DNA from: Bacillota bacterium
Lineage (GTDB): Bacteria; Bacillota; Clostridia; Lachnospirales; Lachnospiraceae
Length of the DNA stretch: 7,057 nt
Direction: 5' to 3'
Assembly: GCA_023436065.1 (NCBI GenBank)
Contig: JAEZKU010000045.1
Location: 1-7,057, forward strand
Positions 1 through 6,343 of this stretch are shown in pieces. Every line of letters begins with the position of its first letter. Position 1 is the stretch's first letter. The position numbers and the translations under genes are program-made. The notes under the pieces are model-generated. The model saw only the letters and a program-made list of their open reading frames with translations, searched no databases and was not told the DNA's origin.

Positions 1-1
1 A

Positions 2-505
2 GGTACAGTGCAAAACTGCTACGGTGCGGGTGCTGTCTCCGGCGACACGAATGTTGGCGGCGTGGTGGGTATGGCAACATATGAAACAACACTGGTTAAT
101 TGCTATAGCATCGGTAATATCTCCGGCTCAAAGAATGTCGGCGGCGTGGTCGGACAAGTATCCAATGGTCTTGCGCAAAACTGTGCGGCTCTGAATTCTT
201 CGCTCAGCGGCGTTGAGCAAGTAGGGCGTGTCGCAGGATATAACAACAACAGCACACTTTCCGGCAACATGGCCTTTGATAGGATGCCGGTGATGCAGGA
301 TGGCAGCGCTAAAATTCCTGTTGAGGGTGCGGATCAGGTGGACGGTGAACCTAAAACCACCGTCGAAATTAAGGCATCCGGTTTCTTTGAAGCGCTGTTT
401 GATAATCATACAGCCTGGACATATGCAGCGGGCAAGCTGCCCGGCTTCGGCGTGGCAATCGACATGCCGGAATATATCGTGGATGACAGCGATCCTTACT
501 TCCTT
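2..505 (+). repeat. GLUG module 1 (C-terminal part only)
   Basis: Contains three GLUG repeats: two with NCY and VGGVVG cores and a final variant with NCAALNSS and VGRVAG. A non-repeat tail follows, with FFEAL, AWTYAAGKLPGF and an acidic linker, ending just before GSGTNESPY. The tail matches the tails of modules 2 and 3 (W...W/Y...KLPVL.G), which shows that this is the end of the same kind of module. The start of the module lies outside the window. Confidence 0.8.
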
Positions 506-3500
506 GGTTCCGGCACTAACGAAAGTCCTTATCAGATTACCACTCCGGACCAGTTGGCCAAGCTCGCTGAGCTTGTAAACGCGGGGAATACAAGCTATAT
601 CGCCGCATGCTACAAGCTGATGAACGACCTTGACCTTTCGGATTATGGCTCCAGGTATGACGGCGGTGCGGGCTGGACGCCCATCGGCGATACGTATGAG
701 CAGCCATTTAAAGGTATTTTTGACGGTAACGGCAAAACCATTACAGGGCTGTACATTGACCGAAGCGATCAAGATCACGTTGGACTGTTCGGAAGCATTA
801 ACCCTGGTACGGTAAAAAATTTGATGCTGCAAAATGTGAGCGTTGAAGGCGAAACCAGCGTCGGTGGCGTGACAGGATCTGTTTATGACGGTGGCATGGT
901 AGAAGGCTGTTCCTTGAGCGGCGCTATTCGTGGCGGAAGCTATATCGGCAGCGTAGTGGGGTTTGTTTACGGTGCCACGGTGCAAAACTGCTACAGCTCA
1001 GGAAGCCTTACAAGCACGGGCAGTTATGTGGGCGGCGTGGTCGGGAGAAACAATTTCGGTACGGTGAAAAACTGCTACAGTATCGTCAACGTCAACGGTG
1101 AAAACTGTGTCGGTGGCGTAGTGGGATGTGTTTCCTCTGGCCTTTTGCAAAATTGCGCTGCGCTGAACTCTTCCGTTACCGGCTATAAGGCAGGACGTGT
1201 AGTCGGCGTTGTACATACCAGCATACTTTCGGGCAACATCGCCTTTAACGGGATGAGGGTCAATGGTGTTACAATATATGGAGGCGCGCTGACAGATACA
1301 AGCGGCGCAGATAAATCCGCTGTCGAAATCAGCGCGCCGGGATTCTGGTCGGCTGCTTCCGGCTTCTCGGCTGACTGGGATACCAATGTTTGGACGATAG
1401 AAGCAGGCAAACTGCCCGTCCTCAGGGGCATAGATGGGCAGGAAGCCTCCATGCCGGCACATCTATTTACGTCGGAAGTGTTTCCTTTTGCGGGCAGCGG
1501 CACAAGTGAGGAACCCTATCTCATCATAACCGTAACCGATCTTGCCAAGCTGGCGGAGCTGGTGAAAGCGGGAACCTCACCTTACGCAGATGAGGGAAGG
1601 TATTACAAGCTGGTAAACGATCTTGACCTTTCCGCCTATGCAAGCGGGGAGGGTTGGATGCCCATCGGGAAAGATGCGACCTATAGATTTAAGGGTATCT
1701 TTGACGGAAATAACAAAAGCATTACCGGGTTGACGATCAACCGTCCGGCGGTTAATTACATCGGTTTATTCGGCTATATCACAAACAAAGTGCAGGATCT
1801 CAGTATAACGGACGCAAGCGTCACAGGTGGCAGCCGTGTCGGCGGTGTAACGGGACATGCTTGGGGTGCGACGGTGGAAAACTGTGCAGTTTTAGGCGAC
1901 ATAGCCGGTGTGGAATATATCGGAGGTGTTGTGGGATCTGCCTCTGGCGGCAATATACACAACTGCTACAGCACCGGCAGTGTGATCGCTACCGGCGACA
2001 ATGTCGGTGGAGTAGTGGGATATCTTGAATACAATACCTCTACTATGGAGCACTGCTACAATGTCAGCAGCGTCTTAGGCAGGAACAATGTCGGCGGTGT
2101 GGCAGGGGAAGTTGGTGCCGCTACCGTACAAAATTGCTACAGCAGAGGCAATGTTACAGGCGGTCGCTATATCGGCGGTGTGGCGGGGGACGTTAACAGT
2201 GGCAAAGTGCAAAATTGCTACAGCATCGGCAGCGTCTCAAGTACTGATACGGAGGGGTACATTGGAGGTGTGCTGGGTTATCTCGGCAGCGGCATACTGA
2301 AAAATTGTGTTGCTTTGAACCCTTCCATCAACGCAGGCATATATAATTTCGGGCGCTTGGTGGGACGTGTCAATGGCGGAACCCTTTCAAATAACTATGC
2401 TCACAGCCGCATGCCCGGCACATGGGAAAACAAGGGCCTTAATGCAAAGGACGGTGCGGACATAACCTCAGAGGCACTGTTTGGCTGCAATTTCTGGACG
2501 GCGGCGGGCAATTGGGACAGCGCTGCCTGGGATAGCAATATCTGGACTTTTATGGATAATAAGCTGCCTGTGCTGCAAGGCCTTGCAGGGCAAACGGGCG
2601 ACGGCGGATTATACCTGACGGCTCGCGATATCCGGTATGCTACAGTGGACATAATAAACTCCTTTACATATAACGGCAGTCAGCAGCTTCCGACCCTGAC
2701 CGTCACCTTTGACAGCGAAACGCTGGCGAAGGATTCGGGTTATACCGTCTCAATCACCACCACAGACGGAAGCGGCAGCAGTGCAGGTACAAATGCCGGA
2801 GAGGTGACACTGACCATGACCGGCATAGGCAGCTTTAAGGGAACAAAAACAGTGACTTACAACATTGCAAAGGCACCTTTAACGATTGCGAGTGCCGCAG
2901 TACCATCAAAATCCTATGATGGTACCACTGCCGCCGTGGTTGAACGAGTGGATTTTGACGGCTTGCAGCTCGCCGAGACGCTGACACTCGGCACCGATTA
3001 CATTGTTACAAATGCGCGGTTTAGCAGCCCCGATGTGGGGGACAACAAGACTGTAACCGCCACAGTAGCACTCGCTAATACGCAAAAAGCCAACAATTAC
3101 ATTTTGACAAATGGCAGTTTGAACGAAGCAGGATTTATCATCAGCAAAGCAGCAGCGCCTGCCGTGCCGAATATCGCAAAAAGCATGCTTTATACCGATA
3201 CCTCATGGCAGAAGGTCAACATCACCTATAGGATAGTTTCCTACAAGCGAACCGGCGATACCCTGACTTATTTGGTTGGCACCGTGAGCGGAGGGAACCC
3301 CGAAATCATCCAAACGCCGTCTGTGAGTACCGAGGGAGTTTTGACCTTTACAGCCGACGGAGCAGTCGGCGATACTGCGACTATCCCCGTAATCGTAACG
3401 GGTTTTGGTAACTACAACGATATCACCGTAAATGTTACGGTTACATTGAGAGACAGAGCCCCTGTAACGGACGATACCACGGTGTACAACGCCCCATCTC

Positions 3501-3988
3501 AGGATGCCGCCACCATTTGGCTTAGCGGCAGCGATCTTACAGGCAGCGATTTGCTTATTGCCAAGCCCGTTACAAGCGGCAGCTCCTATAAGGCCATCCT
3601 CAAGCTGGCGGATAAAGACGATGTTTTGGGTATGTATGATATTTCCTTAAAGAGCGGCAAAAAGTCCACAGGCAGCGCCATGCACCTTACTTTTAGCATT
3701 GGCGCAAAACACGCCGGGCAGACGCTTACACTGGTGCATCAAAAGGCGGATGGCAGCTTTGAATACTTCTTTGCCATAGCGGATGCGAAGGGCAACGTAA
3801 AGTTTGGCCCGCTGTACGAGCTTTCTCCTTTCATGCTCGTGAAAGGAATGATGGTGTACACGCCTGAATATGAGGAGCTGGATATTCCCAATACGGGTGA
3901 CAGCGGCTTCCCGCTATGGCTCATCGCGCTTTCTCTTAGCGGTGTATGCGCCTTCTTGTTCCTGATGCGGCGGCGAAAAGGAATATAA
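2..3988 (+). CDS. Giant GLUG-repeat cell-wall-anchored surface protein (5' partial)
   Basis: Probable sortase-anchored surface protein, perhaps an adhesin. The frame is open to the left edge; the GTG at 8 is an internal Val codon within a GTVQNCY repeat, so the true start and signal peptide lie upstream. In order: the tail of a GLUG module (2-505), two full modules (506-1492 and 1493-2608), an MBG-like Ig-type domain (about 2609-2870, FTYNGSQ near its start), a YDG-type domain (about 2870-3160, YDGTT at 2915), further beta-rich sequence to about 3480, a C-terminal domain ending near YELSPFMLVKG, then the IPNTG anchor at 3884. GLUG repeats (Pfam The GLUG motif) are known from secreted proteins of Firmicutes, where they are expected to form an elongated beta solenoid; ligand and function cannot be read here. 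No catalytic motif is visible. The stop is TAA at 3986, with no strong dedicated terminator directly after it. Family assignment is good; an adhesin role is inference. Confidence 0.9.
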   Translation, partial: GTVQNCYGAGAVSGDTNVGGVVGMATYETTLVNCYSIGNISGSKNVGGVVGQVSNGLAQNCAALNSSLSGVEQVGRVAGYNNNSTLSGNMAFDRMPVMQDGSAKIPVEGADQVDGEPKTTVEIKASGFFEALFDNHTAWTYAAGKLPGFGVAIDMPEYIVDDSDPYFLGSGTNESPYQITTPDQLAKLAELVNAGNTSYIAACYKLMNDLDLSDYGSRYDGGAGWTPIGDTYEQPFKGIFDGNGKTITGLYIDRSDQDHVGLFGSINPGTVKNLMLQNVSVEGETSVGGVTGSVYDGGMVEGCSLSGAIRGGSYIGSVVGFVYGATVQNCYSSGSLTSTGSYVGGVVGRNNFGTVKNCYSIVNVNGENCVGGVVGCVSSGLLQNCAALNSSVTGYKAGRVVGVVHTSILSGNIAFNGMRVNGVTIYGGALTDTSGADKSAVEISAPGFWSAASGFSADWDTNVWTIEAGKLPVLRGIDGQEASMPAHLFTSEVFPFAGSGTSEEPYLIITVTDLAKLAELVKAGTSPYADEGRYYKLVNDLDLSAYASGEGWMPIGKDATYRFKGIFDGNNKSITGLTINRPAVNYIGLFGYITNKVQDLSITDASVTGGSRVGGVTGHAWGATVENCAVLGDIAGVEYIGGVVGSASGGNIHNCYSTGSVIATGDNVGGVVGYLEYNTSTMEHCYNVSSVLGRNNVGGVAGEVGAATVQNCYSRGNVTGGRYIGGVAGDVNSGKVQNCYSIGSVSSTDTEGYIGGVLGYLGSGILKNCVALNPSINAGIYNFGRLVGRVNGGTLSNNYAHSRMPGTWENKGLNAKDGADITSEALFGCNFWTAAGNWDSAAWDSNIWTFMDNKLPVLQGLAGQTGDGGLYLTARDIRYATVDIINSFTYNGSQQLPTLTVTFDSETLAKDSGYTVSITTTDGSGSSAGTNAGEVTLTMTGIGSFKGTKTVTYNIAKAPLTIASAAVPSKSYDGTTAAVVERVDFDGLQLAETLTLGTDYIVTNARFSSPDVGDNKTVTATVALANTQKANNYILTNGSLNEAGFIISKAAAPAVPNIAKSMLYTDTSWQKVNITYRIVSYKRTGDTLTYLVGTVSGGNPEIIQTPSVSTEGVLTFTADGAVGDTATIPVIVTGFGNYNDITVNVTVTLRDRAPVTDDTTVYNAPSQDAATIWLSGSDLTGSDLLIAKPVTSGSSYKAILKLADKDDVLGMYDISLKSGKKSTGSAMHLTFSIGAKHAGQTLTLVHQKADGSFEYFFAIADAKGNVKFGPLYELSPFMLVKGMMVYTPEYEELDIPNTGDSGFPLWLIALSLSGVCAFLFLMRRRKGI
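506..1492 (+). repeat. GLUG module 2 (329 residues)
   Basis: Opens with GSGTNESPYQI and a head of about 100 residues carrying LAKLAELV, YKLMNDLDLS, GWTPIG, FKGIFDGNGKTITGL and VGLFG. Five GLUG repeats follow (from about 806), each with a short strand, NC(Y/S/A) in most copies and a (V/I)GGV(V/T)G-type turn. It closes with the NCAALN/GRVVG cap repeat and a tail of WTIEAGKLPVLRG. Head, repeats and tail recur in the same order in module 3, so this is a tandem duplication at protein level; the DNA copies have diverged. Confidence 0.85.
1493..2608 (+). repeat. GLUG module 3 (372 residues)
   Basis: Opens with GSGTSEEPYLI and the same head as module 2 (LAKLAELVKAG, YKLVNDLDLS, GWMPIG, FKGIFDGNNKSITGL, IGLFG). 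It has seven GLUG repeats from about 1787, two more than module 2, and closes with NCVALNPS, FGRLVG and WTFMDNKLPVLQG. The difference in length between modules is mainly repeat number, as expected from gain or loss of single repeats. A short Gly/Asp linker then leads into the Ig-like region. Confidence 0.85.
3884..3985 (+). other. LPXTG-like sorting signal (IPNTG) with membrane anchor
   Basis: The last 34 residues read IPNTGD, then a hydrophobic stretch of about 20 residues (FPLWLIAL...FLFLM), then a basic tail RRRKGI. This is the three-part cell wall sorting signal recognised by sortases of Gram-positive bacteria, with Ile in place of the usual Leu at the first position. It predicts covalent attachment to peptidoglycan after cleavage between Thr and Gly. 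The sortase itself is not in the window. Confidence 0.88.
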
Positions 3989-4081
3989 CGATCTGGAGGG
4001 CGTATGCCCGGGAACATGGTGACAACATTTTTTCACGGTGAGGAAAATCTTCGCGATCGCGGCTCGAATCCGTCCATCTTC

Positions 4082-4111
4082 AGAGGGTGGGATTCGAATT
4101 CGGTCATAACG
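4082..4111. pseudogene. Scrambled tRNA-Ser fragments
   Basis: Positions 4082-4098 (17 bases, AGAGGGTGGGATTCGAA) are identical and in the same orientation to 4261-4277, the T-loop to acceptor part of the nearby tRNA-Ser. Two bases later, 4101-4111 (CGGTCATAACG) is identical to the D-arm of the same tRNA but in inverted orientation (4318-4328). No complete cloverleaf can be formed. A further T-arm-like string, GGCTCGAATCC, lies at about 4061-4071. This is tRNA-derived debris, either a rearranged partial copy or an old integration site; it is not a functional RNA gene. Confidence 0.5.
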
Positions 4112-4215
4112 CGAGGCTCACAGGCCGAGACGCTAAGGCGTATCCCGTCTTAGGGTTCAGGCTCTGCCTGACGAGGGCACGGCCAGGCACGAAATCCCCC
4201 ACTGAACAATCAGGT

Positions 4216-4256
4216 CACAACAAAACAGGCACCGTAAAGGTGCCTGTTTTGTTGTG
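4216..4256 (-). terminator. Perfect 18-bp hairpin terminator, probably bidirectional
   Basis: Arms 4216-4233 (CACAACAAAACAGGCACC) and 4239-4256 pair without mismatch around a 5-base loop. Read on the minus strand it follows the tRNA-Ser end directly: an A-rich stretch, a GC-rich AGGCACC/GGTGCCT core, then TTTTGTTGT as the U-rich tail. This is the classic layout of an intrinsic terminator. Because the A and T tracts are symmetric, it can also stop plus-strand transcription coming from the surface-protein gene, which lacks a convincing terminator of its own. The outer end of the stem includes two bases of the tRNA CCA. Confidence 0.88.
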
Positions 4257-4343
4257 GCGGAGAGGGTGGGATTCGAACCCACGTGAGGTTGCCCTCAAAC
4301 TGATTTCGAGTCAGCCCCGTTATGACCGCTTCGATACCTCTCC
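4255..4343 (-). tRNA. tRNA-Ser (anticodon CGA)
   Basis: On the minus strand a full class II cloverleaf can be drawn. The acceptor is GGAGAGG (4343-4337) paired with CCTCTCC (4265-4259), followed by discriminator G (4258) and an encoded CCA (4257-4255). The anticodon stem is GCTGA/TCAGT with loop CTCGAAA, giving anticodon CGA at 4308-4306, which reads codon UCG. The long variable arm is TGAGG GCAA CCTCA, and the T-arm is GTGGG TTCGAAT CCCAC. The long variable arm and the anticodon together identify serine. The D-stem is short (TCG/CGG with one T-G pair), which is normal for this class. It is flanked by its own promoter and terminator. Confidence 0.96.
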
Positions 4344-4382
4344 AATATCCAATTTGCGGCCTATTATTGCCGCGCAAAGGAA

Positions 4383-4411
4383 ATTATACAGGATTCGGGG
4401 CAAAAAAGCAA
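4383..4411 (-). promoter_or_regulatory. SigA-type promoter of tRNA-Ser
   Basis: Minus strand: -35 TTGCTT (4411-4406), a spacer of exactly 17 bases, and -10 TATAAT (4388-4383) preceded by TG. Transcription would begin near 4376, about 33 bases before the mature tRNA 5' end. The -35 box lies only 28 bases after the ATPase stop codon, so the tRNA has independent expression even though it sits in line with the ABC operon. Confidence 0.8.
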
Positions 4412-4439
4412 TTCGTATTTACGCTTTCGTGCGTTTCCT

Positions 4440-5234
4440 TTATGCAAGAAGCACACGGTCAGTGGCGAGGCTTTCTCCGCTTGCCTGTGCAAATTTATCC
4501 ATCAGGTCCTGTACGCTCAGCTGTCGTTTTTCGCTTTCAGGAATGTCAAGGATTACGCTGCCTTTATCCATCATGATGAGGCGGTTGCCGAAGGCGAGCG
4601 CCTGCTTCATGTTGTGCGTAACCATGAGGGTGATTAGCTTGTTGTCGCGTATGATTTTGTCGGTTGCCTCCATCACCTTTTGGGCTGTATGAGGGTCGAG
4701 TGCAGCGGTATGTTCGTCAAGTAGTAATACGCGCGGGCGCTTGATGGTTGCCATAATAAGCGTTAGCGCTTGGCGCTGCCCGCCTGATAATGTGCCGACC
4801 TTTGCCGTTAGGCGCGTTTCGAGGCCGAGGCCGAGTGCACCGAGAGTGGCTTTGTAGCTTTCGCGTTCCTTTGTCGGTACGCCCCAGCGAAGGCCGCGCT
4901 TTGTGCCGCGCCGCATAGCGAGCGCGAGGTTTTCATCGATGCCCATGCTCGCGGCAGTACCCATCATAGGGTCTTGAAACACGCGACCAAGGAGCTTGGC
5001 GCGTTTATGTTCGGGCAGGCGTGTAATATCCGTGCCGTCTATTAAAATACTGCCGCAGTCGATGGGGTAAACGCCCGCAATGGCGTTGAGGAGGGTTGAT
5101 TTACCCGCACCGTTGCCGCCTATGACGGTCACAAAATCCCCTTCGTTGAGCGTGAGAGAGATATTTTCAAGCGCTATGCGCTCGTTGACGCTGCCTTTGT
5201 TGAATGTCTTCCCGAGGCCTTGTATGGTAAGCAT
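4440..5234 (-). CDS. ABC importer ATP-binding protein (COG1101, TrpZ-like)
   Basis: Cytoplasmic ATPase of 264 residues expected to power the adjacent permease. All nucleotide-binding motifs are present: Walker A GGNGAGKST (39-47), Q-loop Gln87 (FQDP), signature LSGGQ (149-153), Walker B LLLDEH (170-175) with catalytic Glu174, D-loop ALDP, and switch His207 (VTHNM). The DEHTAALDP wording, with His after the catalytic Glu in place of the usual Pro, is typical of the uncharacterised COG1101 importers that pair with COG2984 binding proteins. The ATG at 5234 has an AAGGAA ribosome binding site eight bases upstream. It is last in the operon, 203 bases after the permease stop across a heavily structured gap. 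Relatives include streptococcal TrpZ, but the substrate (aromatic amino acid or other) cannot be set from this sequence. Confidence 0.93.
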   Translation of the reverse strand: MLTIQGLGKTFNKGSVNERIALENISLTLNEGDFVTVIGGNGAGKSTLLNAIAGVYPIDCGSILIDGTDITRLPEHKRAKLLGRVFQDPMMGTAASMGIDENLALAMRRGTKRGLRWGVPTKERESYKATLGALGLGLETRLTAKVGTLSGGQRQALTLIMATIKRPRVLLLDEHTAALDPHTAQKVMEATDKIIRDNKLITLMVTHNMKQALAFGNRLIMMDKGSVILDIPESEKRQLSVQDLMDKFAQASGESLATDRVLLA

Positions 5235-5263
5235 GGCAGAAGTTCCTTTCAGAGACTTAGGGG

Positions 5264-5425
5264 TTCGGGGGCCGAAGCCCCCGGAGGTTGTATTCCGGCT
5301 TTGACGACATGCGCGTCAAAACGGATGAAATCCGAAGGATTTCGCTCCTTGCAGGAAACGCCGACCGTGAGATGCGAACAGGCGATTCCTGTAACCTCAA
5401 AAAAGTGACGCAAGGCACTTTTTTG
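5264..5425 (-). other. Chain of hairpins in the permease-ATPase gap
   Basis: The 203-base gap (5235-5437) has no plausible gene but is dense in inverted repeats. They are: 5266-5283, a 7-bp CGGGGGC stem which on the minus strand has a UUCG tetraloop closed by C-G; 5281-5298, CCGGA/TCCGG, overlapping the previous one; 5300-5320, 7 bp TTTGACG/CGTCAAA; 5322-5334, CGGAT/ATCCG; 5327-5343, 7 bp GAAATCC/GGATTTC, overlapping the previous one; 5378-5392, ACAGG/CCTGT; and 5398-5425, 10 bp CAAAAAAGTG/CACTTTTTTG. A structured RNA element, a processing site or an intergenic repeat would all fit. No known riboswitch class is recognised. Confidence 0.55.
5398..5425 (-). terminator. Possible terminator or attenuator after the permease gene
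   Basis: A perfect 10-bp inverted repeat (CAAAAAAGTG/CACTTTTTTG) with an 8-base loop lies 12 bases past the permease stop. The six-T run makes it look like an intrinsic terminator in either direction, but only three pairs (GTG/CAC) are G-C-rich, so it should be weak. If active it would reduce ATPase expression relative to the upstream genes. Confidence 0.35.
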
Positions 5426-5437
5426 AAAGCGGAGCGC

Positions 5438-6313
5438 TTAATTCTTAAATTTCGCAAGCTTTTCTTTGGCGATGGGCATGGCGAGCGCAAGCGCAACTGT
5501 TATGGCGGTAAAAAGCTTGAGGTCTGTCGTTTCCATGCCGAGCTCCAACACGAGTGCTATGATGATGCGGTAGGCAATAGCACCCAATGCGAGCGAAAGG
5601 AGGTTGTTGAAAAAGTTTCGTTTTCCAAACAGCACCTCACCTATGATGACCGACGCAAGGCCGATTACGATAGCACCCGTACCCATTTGGATATCGGCAT
5701 ACTGTTGGTACTGTGCGATGAGCGCGCCCGAGAGTGCGACGAGGGCATTGCTTATAATAAGCCCAATAATGATCATCGTATCGGTGTTAACCCCCTGTGC
5801 GCGTATCATACCGGGGTTGTTGCCCGTAGCGCGTATAGAACTGCCAAGCTCCGTTCCGAAAAACCAGTAAAGGGCGCATATGATTACAAAAACGCATACA
5901 ACGCCGAGCAGGAGCACAGCGTTTTTCTGCGAAAGGCCCATTGCTTGGAGCGGTGTATATACGGTATCAATCTTCAGTAGCGATATATTCGCCTTGCCCA
6001 TGATGCGTATGTTGACAGAATAGAGGGCGATCATTGTAAGGATGCCCGAAAGAAGCCCGGGTATCTTTAGTTTGGTATGCAAAAGCCCCGTGGCAGCACC
6101 TGCGGCCATACCGCCAAGCATGGCTACACTTGTCGCAATGTAGGGATCAGTACCGTCTGTAATCATACGCGCAGCAATGGCGGCGCCGGTAACAAGGCAG
6201 CCATCCACCGTAAGGTCCGAGAATTTTAGCACGCGGTAGGTGATGAACACGCCTATGGTCATAAGCGCCCATAGCAGCCCTAAGGATACCGCGCCGTGAA
6301 GGATTGGAAGCAT
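5438..6313 (-). CDS. ABC importer permease (BPD_transp_2 type, COG4120, TrpY-like)
   Basis: Integral membrane subunit of 291 residues in the branched-chain/monosaccharide permease superfamily. About eight or nine hydrophobic segments are visible, near residues 5-25, 35-49, 58-78, 87-104, 132-152, 179-200, 212-229, 238-255 and 267-284. The stretch SIRATGNNPGMIRAQGVNT (159-177) is the cytoplasmic loop expected to dock on the ATPase. TYRVLKFSDLTVDG near the N terminus is typical of the family. The open frame extends upstream to 6379, but the ATG at 6313 is chosen because AGGAGA lies seven bases before it and the protein then starts as family members do (MLPILHGAVSLGLLWA). The upstream extension would run through an intergenic hairpin. 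It lies 83 bases after the binding-protein gene and before the ATPase gene. Substrate unknown. Confidence 0.92.
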   Translation of the reverse strand: MLPILHGAVSLGLLWALMTIGVFITYRVLKFSDLTVDGCLVTGAAIAARMITDGTDPYIATSVAMLGGMAAGAATGLLHTKLKIPGLLSGILTMIALYSVNIRIMGKANISLLKIDTVYTPLQAMGLSQKNAVLLLGVVCVFVIICALYWFFGTELGSSIRATGNNPGMIRAQGVNTDTMIIIGLIISNALVALSGALIAQYQQYADIQMGTGAIVIGLASVIIGEVLFGKRNFFNNLLSLALGAIAYRIIIALVLELGMETTDLKLFTAITVALALAMPIAKEKLAKFKN

Positions 6314-6319
6314 GGATAC

Positions 6320-6325
6320 TCTCCT
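6320..6325 (-). promoter_or_regulatory. Ribosome binding site of the permease gene
   Basis: AGGAGA on the minus strand, seven bases before the ATG at 6313. It decides the permease start against a longer reading frame that begins at 6379 and has no comparable site. Confidence 0.8.
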
Positions 6326-6343
6326 AATAATCAAATTGGGAAA

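Noticed and set aside
128..985. Minus-strand frame of 285 codons inside the surface-protein gene
   Set aside because: It is the antisense shadow of the GLUG repeats. Its composition is irregular and it shows no recognisable family, while the plus-strand frame is clearly coding.
2..2400. Repeated VGGVVG/NCY coding units considered as a CRISPR-like or satellite array
   Set aside because: The repeats are in frame, diverged at DNA level and conserved at protein level, so they are protein repeats and not a DNA array.
3998..4033. GGGC/GCCC hairpin followed by a six-T run after the surface-protein stop
   Set aside because: The stem is 4 bp and the T-run begins about 18 bases after it, which does not fit an intrinsic terminator. 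The symmetric hairpin at 4216-4256 is a better candidate.
4157..4171. TCAGGC/GCCTGA hairpin with a three-base loop in the intergenic region
   Set aside because: Short isolated stem without a T-run or conserved context. Such stems occur by chance in sequence of this composition.
4412..4439. Possible terminator directly after the ATPase stop
   Set aside because: Only a 4-bp ACGC/GCGT stem is present, and the following T-run is 12 bases away and belongs to the tRNA promoter region. Too weak to call; the operon may simply read into the tRNA and its terminator.
4087..4692. Plus-strand reading frame of 201 codons containing a GWDSNPR motif
   Set aside because: It reads through the antisense of tRNA-Ser and of the ATPase 3' end. 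GWDSNPR is the usual artefact of translating the complement of a tRNA T-arm. It has no credible ribosome binding site.
5288..5980. Plus-strand frame of 230 codons opposite the permease gene
   Set aside because: It is antisense to a well-supported membrane protein and crosses the hairpin cluster. It has no domain or start signal.
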